A DNA stretch of 16,797 nucleotides. Origin: Candidatus Sulfopaludibacter sp. SbA3 (GTDB lineage Bacteria > Acidobacteriota > Vicinamibacteria > Vicinamibacterales > UBA2999). A model generated the notes under the pieces. The model made no database searches and was not told where the DNA came from. It saw only the letters and a program-made list of their open reading frames with translations. The stretch covers positions 1-16,797 of the forward strand of contig CAMBHC010000015.1 in assembly GCA_945866285.1 (NCBI GenBank), in the 5' to 3' direction. The position numbers and the translations under genes are program-made. Shown piece after piece: positions 6,931-14,084 of the stretch (the stretch's first letter is position 1; each line of letters starts with the position of its first letter).

Positions 6931-7947
6931 ATGGCGAACAAGGGCATGCTACAGACACGTTTGTGCCGCGAACTGGGGATCGCTTATCCAATTTTCTCCG
7001 CACCACTTGGCGGGGGTAATGCCGGCCCTGAGCTGGCCGCATCCGTGTCCGAGGCCGGAGGGCTCGGGTTCCTGGGCATGGGCGGGCTCCCCTGGCAAGC
7101 CATCCGCGAGCAGATCCGCGAGACGCGCAGGCGGACGTCGAAGCCATTCGGGGTCGGGTTGCTCATTCCGCGCCTATCGGGCGGCGAGGTAGAGGCTTGT
7201 GTCGAGGAGCGAGTGCCGGTCCTCCTTCTCTTCTGGGGTGACGTGACACCTTACGTCGAGAAGGCGAAGCAAGCGGGCATCCGCGTGTTTGCCCAAGTGG
7301 GCTCGGTTGCCGAGGCGAAGGCCGCCGCGGCCGCGGGCGTGGACGCCATCGTTGCGCAAGGGTTCGAGGCCGGCGGCCACGTGCGCGGGACCACATCGCT
7401 TGCGGCGCTCGTGCCGGCAGTGTGTGAAGCAGTGGCGCCGCTGCCCGTCGTTGCGGCCGGCGGCCTCGCCACCGGTCGCGGGCTGGTGGCGGCACTCGGC
7501 CTTGGCGCAGAGGCCGTGTTGATGGGCACTCGCTTTGTTGCCAGTGAGGAGTCGCGCGCCTGTCCAGGATACAAGCAGCGCATCGTCCGCGCGTGCGCCG
7601 AGGACACGGTGTACACAGCGCTGTTCGACATCGGCTGGCCCGACGCAGCCCATCGAGTCCTTCGCAACAAGGCGGTGGATGAGTGGGAGAGGGCCGGGCG
7701 TCCGCGTAGCGGTCAACGCCCCGGGGAGGGCACGACCGTTGGGCGGATGCCGATTGGCGGTGCGAGTGCTGACATTCCTCGTTACTCTGCCCGCACACCG
7801 ATGATTGGTTTCGAGGGCGACCTGGAATACGCGGCGCTGTACGCTGGCGAGTCGTGCGGCCTGGTCAATGACATAAAGCCCGCGGCCGCGATCGTCCGCG
7901 ACGTTGTGGCTGAGGCCGAAGCGGTCCTCAGCGGACTACGAGCCTGA
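6931..7947 (+). CDS. Nitronate monooxygenase (2-nitropropane dioxygenase-like flavoprotein)
   Basis: The product is 338 residues and adopts an FMN-dependent TIM barrel. Motifs: PIFSAPLGGG near residues 20-29 (FMN entry), GGLGFLGMGG, the catalytic GVDAIVAQGFEAGGHVRG with the His at about 150 (GxEAGGH), and PVVAAGGLATGRGLVAALGLGAEAVLMGTRFVASEES, the phosphate-binding end. Family enzymes oxidise alkyl nitronates to carbonyl plus nitrite, detoxifying propionate-3-nitronate and similar compounds; some relatives are enoyl reductases. ATG 6931 is chosen; TTG 6928 and ATG 6946 are alternatives. It starts just downstream of the attC-like palindrome. No partner operon gene follows. The 81 nt before the convergent gene hold only a weak hairpin (CCCGA 7950-7954 / TCGGG 7972-7976). 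Confidence 0.9.
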   Translation: MANKGMLQTRLCRELGIAYPIFSAPLGGGNAGPELAASVSEAGGLGFLGMGGLPWQAIREQIRETRRRTSKPFGVGLLIPRLSGGEVEACVEERVPVLLLFWGDVTPYVEKAKQAGIRVFAQVGSVAEAKAAAAAGVDAIVAQGFEAGGHVRGTTSLAALVPAVCEAVAPLPVVAAGGLATGRGLVAALGLGAEAVLMGTRFVASEESRACPGYKQRIVRACAEDTVYTALFDIGWPDAAHRVLRNKAVDEWERAGRPRSGQRPGEGTTVGRMPIGGASADIPRYSARTPMIGFEGDLEYAALYAGESCGLVNDIKPAAAIVRDVVAEAEAVLSGLRA

Positions 7948-8028
7948 TTCCCGAGCGACTTGGCCGATCGGTCGGGTGGAGCCGCAGAAGCCCAAGACTG
8001 CAGGTTGCCCGCTAACACGCGCCCTGGC

Positions 8029-8478
8029 CTACCGCAAGCGGCCGATCATGACCTCGGTGGACTTGATGATCGCCACGGCCTCGTCGCCCTTCTTCAGCTT
8101 CAACTCGTTCACCGCATCGCGCGTGATCACCGCGGTGAGCACCTGGTCGCCAATCCGCAGCCGCACCTGCGACAGCAGTCCCTCGCTGCGGACTTCGTGA
8201 ACGATGCCGCGCAGCTGGTTGCGGCCGCTGAGCGCGACGAGAACACCTCGCGCCGCGCGGGGCGCCTTGGCGGCCGCCATCCTCTTGCCGCCAGCCTTGC
8301 CAGCAGCCTTACCATCGGCGGCCATCTGCAGCCGCAGGATCTCCGACTCTGCGATCCGGTGATGCCCCCCGTTGGTGCGCGTGGTGCGGACGGAGCCGTC
8401 GTAGATCCATTGCTTCAGCGTGGAATAGGCCACACCCAACTGATCGGCGGCGGCGCGGACCGTGAGCAGCGTGCTCAT
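8029..8478 (-). CDS. HTH-Mop (TOBE) fusion, probable molybdate-responsive regulator
   Basis: The product is 149 residues with two domains. Residues 4-50 (LTVRAAADQLGVAYSTLKQWIYDGSVRTTRTNGGHHRIAESEIL) form a MerR/excisionase-type winged HTH. A Lys/Ala-rich linker (51-80) follows. Residues 84-147 (SGRNQLRGIVHEVRSEGLLSQVRLRIGDQVLTAVITRDAVNELKLKKGDEAVAIIKSTEVMIG) form a single Mop/TOBE domain of the kind that binds molybdate or tungstate oxyanions in ModE, ModC and molbindins. It is divergent from modABC with 113 nt between the starts, so it probably senses the oxyanion and controls modABC in the way ModE does, but with a different HTH type. Mop modules usually form oligomers to bind the anion, so dimerisation or higher assembly is expected. 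Regulation is inferred from architecture and context. Confidence 0.88.
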   Translation of the reverse strand: MSTLLTVRAAADQLGVAYSTLKQWIYDGSVRTTRTNGGHHRIAESEILRLQMAADGKAAGKAGGKRMAAAKAPRAARGVLVALSGRNQLRGIVHEVRSEGLLSQVRLRIGDQVLTAVITRDAVNELKLKKGDEAVAIIKSTEVMIGRLR

Positions 8479-8533
8479 TTCACGTCCCGCCGTTGGGTCG
8501 CCACGAGGGGCTTCACAATCCTGCTCGTCATTG

Positions 8534-8573
8534 CTGAATCACCTCAAATCGCTGATAAAAGCGACCTGAATCA
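8534..8573. promoter_or_regulatory. Candidate operator for the HTH-Mop regulator upstream of modA
   Basis: This lies in the 113-nt gap between the divergent regulator and modA. A direct repeat CTGAATCA occurs at 8534-8541 and 8566-8573, start-to-start 32 nt or about three helical turns. Between them an inverted repeat TCGCT-GATAAA-AGCGA spans 8549-8564. The following ATCATACTAAATTACTTAC is the most AT-rich part and may hold the modA -10 region. Binding by the regulator is inferred. Confidence 0.45.
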
Positions 8574-8591
8574 TACTAAATTACTTACCTG

Positions 8592-9377
8592 ATGACCACG
8601 TCCAGTCCGGCCACCAAGATCGTGAACTGGCTCGCCGCCGGCCTAGCCAGCCTGGCCCTGAGCGCGCCGCCCGTCGCGGCGCAGCCCCCCGGACTGGTGG
8701 TCTCGGTCGCCGCGAGCATGCACGCCGCGCTCGAAGAGATCGCCGTCCTGTATCGTGCGGCAACCGGCGTGACGGTCGCCCTCAACACGGGCAGTTCCAA
8801 CACCCTGGCCAGGCAGATTGTCGAAGGCGCCCGCGCGGCGGTGTTCCTGAGCGCTGATGAACTGCAGATGGATATGGTTGAACAAGCGGGCCGCCTGGTG
8901 GCCGGCACGCGCACGCGCCTGCTGACCAACCAGTTGGCGATCGTGGCGCCGTCCGATGCGCCGGCCACGTTCAGCCTCGCGGCCCTGCTCGAGGGTCGCG
9001 TGACGCGCCTGGCCATGGGCGAGACCGCCAGCGTGCCTGCCGGCGTATACGGCCGCCGCTGGCTTGAACACGAAGGCGCGTGGTCGCGCCTGCAGCCGAA
9101 GATGATTCCGTTCCCGACCGTGCGCGCGGTGTTGTCGGCGGTTGAAGCCGGCCGCGTCGATGCCGGCATTGTCTACGTCACCGACGCGCGCGACTCATCG
9201 GCCCGCATCGTCGCCACGCTGTCGGCGAAGGAGCATGCCTACCTGAACATCGTGCAACCGGCCGCGGTGATTGCGGGACCGGCGGAGGCCGAAGGCCGGC
9301 GGTTCCTGCAGTTCCTGCAAGGGCCGGCGGCGCGCGCCGTGTTTGCGCGGCGAGGCTTTGGTCACAGTGAGCGCTGA
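8592..9377 (+). CDS. modA: Molybdate ABC transporter periplasmic binding protein ModA
   Basis: The product is 261 residues. The signal peptide (hydrophobic core about 10-29, ending PPVAAQ) directs it to the periplasm. ModA landmarks: VVSVAASMHAALEEIAVLY (about 36-54), NTGSSNTLARQIVEGARAAVFLSAD (64-88), LAMGETASVPAGVYGRRWLE (about 140-159) and VDAGIVYVTDA (about 188-198). ModA captures molybdate or tungstate and delivers it to ModB. ATG 8592 gives a clean signal peptide. The gene's end overlaps the modB start by 11 nt and the divergent HTH-Mop gene lies upstream, so it heads a modABC operon. Tungstate preference cannot be excluded from sequence. Confidence 0.93.
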   Translation: MTTSSPATKIVNWLAAGLASLALSAPPVAAQPPGLVVSVAASMHAALEEIAVLYRAATGVTVALNTGSSNTLARQIVEGARAAVFLSADELQMDMVEQAGRLVAGTRTRLLTNQLAIVAPSDAPATFSLAALLEGRVTRLAMGETASVPAGVYGRRWLEHEGAWSRLQPKMIPFPTVRAVLSAVEAGRVDAGIVYVTDARDSSARIVATLSAKEHAYLNIVQPAAVIAGPAEAEGRRFLQFLQGPAARAVFARRGFGHSER

Positions 9378-10029
9378 AACCTGGGCGATCGCACAGTTCA
9401 CCGTGCTGATGGCGCTCCTGGCCACGGCATTGACCCTGCCGCTGGCGATCGCGGCCGGTTGGGTGCTCGCCCGCCATTCGTTCCCGGGCAAGGCCCTGGT
9501 CGAGACCGTGGTGTCGCTGCCGCTCGTACTGCCACCGGTGGCCACCGGGCTGTTGCTGCTGTGGTTGTTCGGACGCCGCAGTCCTGTCGGCCAGGCGCTT
9601 GATGCGCTGGGCATCGAGGTCGTGTTCACGTGGAAGGCCGTGGTGATCGCGATGATGGTGGTGAGCTTCCCGCTGGTGGCGCGGAGCGTGCGATCCGGCA
9701 TCGAGCAGGTGGACCGCCGCTACGAAGATCTGGCCGCCACCCTTGGCGCCACCCCGTTCAGAATTCTGCGCACCATCACGCTGCCACTGGCATCGCGTGG
9801 CATTGTCGCGGGCGCCATCCTCGGATTTTCGCGCGCGCTCGGCGAGTTCGGCGCCACCATCATGGTGGCCGGCGCCATTCCCGGGCGTACGCAGACACTG
9901 GCAGTCGGCATCTACACGTTCGTCGAGACCGGCCGCGAAGAAGCGGCGTGGGGCTTGTTGCTGCTGTCGGCGCTGCTCGCGTTCGGCGCGATCTACGTGT
10001 CGAACCGGCTCGTCGAGGCGCGCGCGTGA
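9367..10029 (+). CDS. modB: Molybdate ABC transporter permease ModB
   Basis: The product is 220 residues from GTG 9367 (MSAETWAIAQFTVLMALLATAL). This start overlaps modA by 11 nt, and GAGG lies 11 nt upstream; further-upstream starts would add non-family sequence. Several hydrophobic segments (about five) are visible. The binding-protein-dependent permease EAA loop is EDLAATLGATPFRILRTITLPLASRGI, where the ATPase docks, followed by GFSRALGEFGATIMVAG, typical of ModB/CysT-type permeases. It forms the inner-membrane channel with ModC. Its TGA overlaps the modC GTG start by 3 nt (GTGA), suggesting translational coupling. Confidence 0.93.
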   Translation: MSAETWAIAQFTVLMALLATALTLPLAIAAGWVLARHSFPGKALVETVVSLPLVLPPVATGLLLLWLFGRRSPVGQALDALGIEVVFTWKAVVIAMMVVSFPLVARSVRSGIEQVDRRYEDLAATLGATPFRILRTITLPLASRGIVAGAILGFSRALGEFGATIMVAGAIPGRTQTLAVGIYTFVETGREEAAWGLLLLSALLAFGAIYVSNRLVEARA

Positions 10030-10691
10030 TTGCCCTGACCATCGACGTGACCTTGCGGCAGCAGGCGTTCGAGCTGCACGTGCGCGAGTCGTCTGCGGTG
10101 GAGGTGCTGGGTGTCTTCGGCCCATCAGGCAGCGGCAAGACCTCGCTGCTCGAGGCCATCGCCGGCATTCGCACACCTGACGCCGGTGAAGTGAGGGTCG
10201 GCGACCGCGTGCTGTTCTCATCGGCCTCGCGCATCAACCTGCCGGCGCGCGAGCGGCACATTGGTTACGTGCCGCAGGATGCGCTGCTGTTCCCGAACCT
10301 CGATGTGGCCGGCAACATCGACTATGGTGTCCGCCACAGCCGGCGCGCCCTGGCGGGTCTGCCGCAGTTGCGGTCCACGCTGATCGACATTCTCGATCTC
10401 GGCCCGCTGCTCGCCCGCCGCGTGCAGAAGCTCTCGGGTGGTGAAAAGCAACGCGTGGCGATTGCTCGCGCGCTGATGACCCAGCCGGCGGTGCTGTTGT
10501 TGGATGAACCGCTCGCGGGTGTTGATCGCGCCCGGCGCGACCGCATCCTGCCCTACGTCCTGCGCATTCGCCGCGACCTGCACGTGCCCCTGGTCTACGT
10601 GACGCACGACGAAGCCGAACTCAATGCCATTGCTGACCGTGTGCTCCATCTCGAGGGGGGACGCGTGGTCGGCTCGGCAGCCGCACCGTAA
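10026..10691 (+). CDS. modC: Molybdate ABC transporter ATPase ModC lacking the C-terminal Mop domain
   Basis: The product is 221 residues from GTG 10026, overlapping modB by 4 nt. All ABC ATPase motifs are present: Walker A GPSGSGKT (32-39), Q-loop YVPQ with Gln84, signature LSGGEKQR (136-143), Walker B VLLLDE (156-161) and H-loop VTHD with His194. The protein ends at about 221 residues, right after the nucleotide-binding domain (LEGGRVVGSAAAP), whereas classical ModC is about 350 residues with a TOBE/Mop domain that senses molybdate and inhibits transport. That sensing domain is absent here; a Mop domain sits instead on the divergent regulator. The stop is 11 nt from the convergent neighbour, and no frameshift is apparent. 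Confidence 0.9.
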   Translation: MIALTIDVTLRQQAFELHVRESSAVEVLGVFGPSGSGKTSLLEAIAGIRTPDAGEVRVGDRVLFSSASRINLPARERHIGYVPQDALLFPNLDVAGNIDYGVRHSRRALAGLPQLRSTLIDILDLGPLLARRVQKLSGGEKQRVAIARALMTQPAVLLLDEPLAGVDRARRDRILPYVLRIRRDLHVPLVYVTHDEAELNAIADRVLHLEGGRVVGSAAAP

Positions 10692-10702
10692 ACGAGCGGC
10701 CC

Positions 10703-11890
10703 TCAGGCGCCGAAACCCGCCGACGCGCCGACCCAGCGCAACCCCTTGTTGTGATCGACGCCCATCATCTGGCCGCGGCCCATGCGAATCAGTGGCAGCA
10801 CCGCCTGGAAGCGATCATTCGCGCGGATGTACATCACGCGAATCTCCGCCTGCGTCGGTCCTTCCGGCGTGTCGATCACGGGCTCGAACTGGATGCGCTC
10901 CTGCAGGATGTAGTGGCTCCGCTGCGCGTCCGGGATGGCGGCAAGCTGCGCGTCGCTCGGCGCGAAGATGATGCCGCCGCCCGCGAACGAGAACAACGGC
11001 TTCAGCAGGTAGCGATCGCGATCCGCGGGCAGCCGATCGATCTCATGCAGGAACCGGGTCTCGGGTACCGACCGATGCGTCAGCCAGGGAATGGAGAACT
11101 TGCTGATCTGGAAGTACCACGACGGGTGGCCGGCCCACTCCACGTCGAGGTCGTCGCGATAGTCGAACGGCAGCGGCACGTGCTTGCGTTCCAGTTCGTC
11201 GGGAATCACGCGGTTGTAGATGCGTGCGATCGGCGTCCGCACGCCGTCGCGCTGGTAGAACAGCCGGCGCCCGTCGCGCTCAATCCCGGCGGTGTCAACC
11301 GTGCGAATGCCCCACAGCTGCTCGGTCACCACGAAGTCGGGCCAGGTCTTCTGCCGGCGCGGTTCAATCTCCATCAGCACCACGTGCTTCGGGTCGTGAC
11401 CGTTCAGCAGCGCCTCGCCAACGAGTTCGTGATACGCCGGCGCCGTGAGGCCACCAAGATACCCGCTGAGCGACGGGTCCAGCGAAAAGGCGGCGCGATA
11501 CGCCTCGGCGACGGCCAGCTGAAAGCCGTAGAGCGAGGCGAAGGCCTGCAACTCGACCAGCTTCGGCTCGACGGCGCCGGACGCCCCGCGGACCAGTCCG
11601 AAGTCAACTTGCAGGAAGGTGGGCAGAGCCTCGGCATTCGGGCCATGGAACCGGTCCGGCACCGCGGCGCGCGCCGCCGCGCGGGCCCTGGGGTTGCTCA
11701 GGATTTGCTCCACCAGTTCGAGACCGGTGGCCGACAGCTCGTCCATCAGCGCGCGCGGAAAGAAACAAGGGGTCTCGCTGATGGGGAAGCCGATCGCGGT
11801 GCCGGCGCGCGTTTCGAGGCGCGCCATCAGGTCGCGGTACGCGCGCTCCGACCACGACGCGTTGAACGACTGGCGGAGCGATTTGATCAT
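10703..11890 (-). CDS. Unassigned protein, probable circularly permuted ATP-grasp-like ligase
   Basis: The product is 395 residues and I do not recognise a named family. Features that look ATP-grasp-like are: RYLLKPLFSFAGGGIIFA (293-310, Lys plus Gly-rich loop), HYILQERIQFEPVID (326-340, the hinge segment), TQAEIRVMYI (346-355) and the terminal HNKGLRWVGASAG. The metal-binding piece that normally ends an ATP-grasp seems to lie early, as EPKLVELQAFASLYGFQ (108-124). TPIARIYNRVIPDEL (219-233) resembles the IDVIYRR segment of circularly permuted ATP-grasps. No signal peptide, so cytosolic. It is 54 nt downstream of the GCS2 gene on the same strand, suggesting a shared amide-forming pathway. The fold assignment is an inference; it is otherwise a conserved hypothetical protein. 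Confidence 0.6.
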   Translation of the reverse strand: MIKSLRQSFNASWSERAYRDLMARLETRAGTAIGFPISETPCFFPRALMDELSATGLELVEQILSNPRARAAARAAVPDRFHGPNAEALPTFLQVDFGLVRGASGAVEPKLVELQAFASLYGFQLAVAEAYRAAFSLDPSLSGYLGGLTAPAYHELVGEALLNGHDPKHVVLMEIEPRRQKTWPDFVVTEQLWGIRTVDTAGIERDGRRLFYQRDGVRTPIARIYNRVIPDELERKHVPLPFDYRDDLDVEWAGHPSWYFQISKFSIPWLTHRSVPETRFLHEIDRLPADRDRYLLKPLFSFAGGGIIFAPSDAQLAAIPDAQRSHYILQERIQFEPVIDTPEGPTQAEIRVMYIRANDRFQAVLPLIRMGRGQMMGVDHNKGLRWVGASAGFGA

Positions 11891-11903
11891 CGGGCGATAC
11901 TGA

Positions 11904-11946
11904 AGGGTCAGACCCCTCGGAATATCTTGCTCGGGGTCAGACCCCT
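11904..11946. repeat. Two copies of a GGGGTCAGACCCC palindromic repeat
   Basis: AGGGTCAGACCCCT (11904-11917) and GGGGTCAGACCCCT (11933-11946) lie 29 nt apart in the gap between the GCS2 gene and the downstream gene. Each is a near-perfect palindrome (GGGGTC/GACCCC). The second extends into the TAG stop codon of the GCS2 gene. They could pair to form a REP-like stem, attenuator or mRNA-stabilising structure. Confidence 0.75.
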
Positions 11947-13048
11947 AGAGCCCGGCCTGGGTTTCTGAAACCATGTATTCGACTACTTTCTTGAGATCCT
12001 GGGTTTCGGCGAACACCTGCAACTGGCGTTCGGCGCCATTGCCGCTCTCAAGCATGGTCTTGATGTACTCGATCTCGGTCCGGCTCCCCAGTTCATCCAC
12101 CACATCGTCCACGAAGTCGAGGTACTCGAGCATCAGCTCGCGGGCCGGCACTTCGATCTCGCGGCCGAAGTCGATCAGCTTGCCTTCGAGGCCATAGCGG
12201 GCGGCGCGCCACTTGTTCTCCATGATCAGCGCGCGGCTGTACATCCGGAAGCCCTGGTTGCGCGAATGCAGCTTGTAGAGCTTTGCCATGGTGGCCTGGA
12301 TCAGCGCGGCGAGCGCCAGCGTCTCGTCGACACGCATCGGGATGTCGCAAATGCGCACCTCGACGGTCGAGAAGAACGGGTGCGGCCGCACGTCCCACCA
12401 GATCTTCTTGGCGTTGTCCATGCTGTTGGTCTTGACCAGCAGGTTGACGAAACTTTCGTAGTCAGCCCAGCTCGTGTAGGTGTCTGGAATGTTGGTGCGC
12501 GGGAACTTGTCGAACACCTTGCAGCGGTACGACTTCAGGCCGGTGTTGAGGCCGATCCAGAACGGCGAGTTGGCCGACAGCGCAAGCAGGTGCGGCAGGA
12601 AGTAGCGCACCTGGTTCATCAGGTGAATCGCCACTTCGCGGTCTTCGATGCCGATGTGGACGTGCAGGCCGAAGATCAGGTTCGAGCGCGCCACCAGCTG
12701 CATGTCCTCGACGACCTGGCGGTAGCGTTCGTCTGGATAAATGTCCTGGGCGCGCCAGTCGGCGAACGGATGCGTCGCGCCCGCGCACAGCAGCAGGCCG
12801 TTCTCCTGGGCCAGTGTGACCATGGCGCGGCGCAGGTTCACGATGTCGGCGCGCGCCTCCTGCATGTTGCGGCACACGCCGGTGCCGACCTCGACCACCG
12901 ACTGGTGCATCTCGGCCTTGATCCGTTCATCGAGCTGGCGCTTGCCCTTGGCGATGATCTCGGCGTTGATATGCGATCGCAGGTCGTAGCTGACCGGATC
13001 GATGGTCTGGTATTCCTCTTCAATGCCGATGCTGAATGAGGGCTTCAT
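11945..13048 (-). CDS. GCS2/YbdK-type carboxylate-amine ligase
   Basis: The product is 367 residues and covers the full GCS2 family length. Motifs: GIEEEYQ (8-14, nucleotide/metal Glu residues), EMHQSVVEVGTG (46-57), GATHPFADW (90-98), GLHVHIGI (127-134), LSANSPFWIGLNTGLKSYR (157-175) and WWDVRPHPFFSTVEVRICD (217-235). The family is related to glutamate-cysteine ligase and forms an amide bond from a carboxylate (often glutamate) and an amine at the cost of ATP; E. coli YbdK is a weak gamma-glutamyl-cysteine ligase. No glutathione synthetase gshB is present, but an ATP-grasp gene lies directly upstream on the same strand. The actual substrates are unknown. The start ATG at 13048 abuts the tandem repeat. 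Confidence 0.9.
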   Translation of the reverse strand: MKPSFSIGIEEEYQTIDPVSYDLRSHINAEIIAKGKRQLDERIKAEMHQSVVEVGTGVCRNMQEARADIVNLRRAMVTLAQENGLLLCAGATHPFADWRAQDIYPDERYRQVVEDMQLVARSNLIFGLHVHIGIEDREVAIHLMNQVRYFLPHLLALSANSPFWIGLNTGLKSYRCKVFDKFPRTNIPDTYTSWADYESFVNLLVKTNSMDNAKKIWWDVRPHPFFSTVEVRICDIPMRVDETLALAALIQATMAKLYKLHSRNQGFRMYSRALIMENKWRAARYGLEGKLIDFGREIEVPARELMLEYLDFVDDVVDELGSRTEIEYIKTMLESGNGAERQLQVFAETQDLKKVVEYMVSETQAGL

Positions 13049-13144
13049 GTGCTTGGGTGCTCAGGTGCTTGGGTGCTCAGGTGCTGAAGTGCTCAGGTGC
13101 TCAGGTGCTCAGGTGCTCGGGTGCTGAAGTGCTCGGGTGCTATC
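13049..13144. repeat. Eight-base tandem repeat array, 12 units (consensus GTGCTCAG)
   Basis: Twelve consecutive 8-nt units share the GTGCT core with variable last three bases (TGG, CAG, GAA, CGG; final unit GTGCTATC). The array fills the whole gap between the ATP-grasp stop and the GCS2 start. Its last unit supplies the TAG stop of the ATP-grasp gene, and its first begins directly at the GCS2 ATG. This leaves no normal ribosome binding site for GCS2 other than what the repeat offers on the minus strand (CTGAGCACC-type sequence). Confidence 0.9.
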
Positions 13145-14069
13145 CCCGGAGCAGCGCGTCCCAGCGATAGGTCGCGGGCGGTGCAGGTTCATTTGCCTTC
13201 TTCACGGCCAGTTCGGCCACCGCCTTCACAATCCAGTCGAAGTTGACCGGCCCGACCGAATGCAGGTCGGCATCGGGCGCCGGGTTCATGAAGTCGATGG
13301 CGTACGGCACGCCGTCTTCGACTGCAAACTCCACGGTGTTGAGGTCGTAACCAAGCGCCTGGCACAGCGTCCGCGCGTCGCGCTCGACCCGCGCCAGCAG
13401 CTCTTTCGGATACGCCGGCGGGTTCATCACGTAGCGCTCGTGGAATGGCGCGCGCGGGTCGTAGGGCATGATGTGCACCTGTTCCTGCCCGACCACGTAG
13501 CAGCGGAAATATTCCTTGAACTCGACCCCTCGCTGCAGCGTCATGCACAGCGTCTTGGTCTGGTCGTAGGCGGTGAAAAATTCTTCGCGGTTGTTGATCT
13601 TGTAGACGTCGCGCCAGCCGCCGCCGTCGAACGGCTTGAGAAAGGCGGGGAAGCCGACGTACGTGAAGATGGCATCCCAATCGAGTGGGTACTTCAAGTT
13701 CCGCATCGACCGCTCGGTGGTGCCGGTGGGATGCTCCTTGTGCGGCAGCAGGACGGTCGGCGGAATCGCCACGCCGAGCTTGGTGGCCAGCGCGTAGTTG
13801 AAGAACTTGTCGTCGGCGCTCCACCAGAACGGGTTGTTGATGACCCGGGTGCCGCACAGGGCGGCGTTCTTGAGATAGGCACGGTAAAACGGGATGTCGT
13901 GCGAGATGCGATCGACGATCACGTCGTAGCCGCTCGGCTCGGCCATGCGGACATCGGCAATCTGCACGAACTCGGCCGAGACCCCCGGCACGTTCATGGC
14001 GGTGATGCGCTCGACGAGCGCGCCTGGGAACGTGTTCTCCATTCCGAACAAAACGCCGATTTTTTTCAT
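13140..14069 (-). CDS. ATP-grasp domain protein, RimK/D-Ala-D-Ala ligase-like
   Basis: The product is 309 residues. The N-terminus KKIGVLFGMENTFP is a pre-ATP-grasp Rossmann-like strand-loop. FPAFLKPFDGGGWRDVYKI (140-158) is the ATP-binding Lys145 plus Gly-rich loop, VEFKEYFRCYVVG (182-194) the central region, and TVEFAVEDGVPYAIDFMNPAPDAD (245-268) the metal site with Glu247, Asp259 and Asn262 (ExD..N pattern). Such enzymes activate a carboxylate as acyl-phosphate and join it to an amine or thiol. It begins 15 nt after the esterase stop, with GGAAA as SD, so the two are likely cotranscribed; the GCS2 gene follows after the repeat array. The substrate is unknown. The terminal unit of the adjacent repeat provides its stop codon. 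Confidence 0.88.
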   Translation of the reverse strand: MKKIGVLFGMENTFPGALVERITAMNVPGVSAEFVQIADVRMAEPSGYDVIVDRISHDIPFYRAYLKNAALCGTRVINNPFWWSADDKFFNYALATKLGVAIPPTVLLPHKEHPTGTTERSMRNLKYPLDWDAIFTYVGFPAFLKPFDGGGWRDVYKINNREEFFTAYDQTKTLCMTLQRGVEFKEYFRCYVVGQEQVHIMPYDPRAPFHERYVMNPPAYPKELLARVERDARTLCQALGYDLNTVEFAVEDGVPYAIDFMNPAPDADLHSVGPVNFDWIVKAVAELAVKKANEPAPPATYRWDALLRG

Positions 14070-14084
14070 AGGATTTCCGGAATC

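Noticed and set aside
7948..8028. Possible second attC-like site (GCTAAC near 8011) or terminator downstream of the nitronate monooxygenase
   Set aside because: No matching GTTRRRY partner with a paired stem was found, and the CCCGA/TCGGG hairpin is short without a T-tract, so support is too weak for a feature.
9178..10221. Open frame of 347 codons on the minus strand across modA, modB and modC
   Set aside because: Low-complexity Arg/Gln/His-rich translation opposite three clear molybdate-transport genes.
13049..13144. Possible CRISPR array
   Set aside because: Units are 8 nt, contiguous and without unique spacers; it is a simple tandem repeat and no cas genes are nearby.
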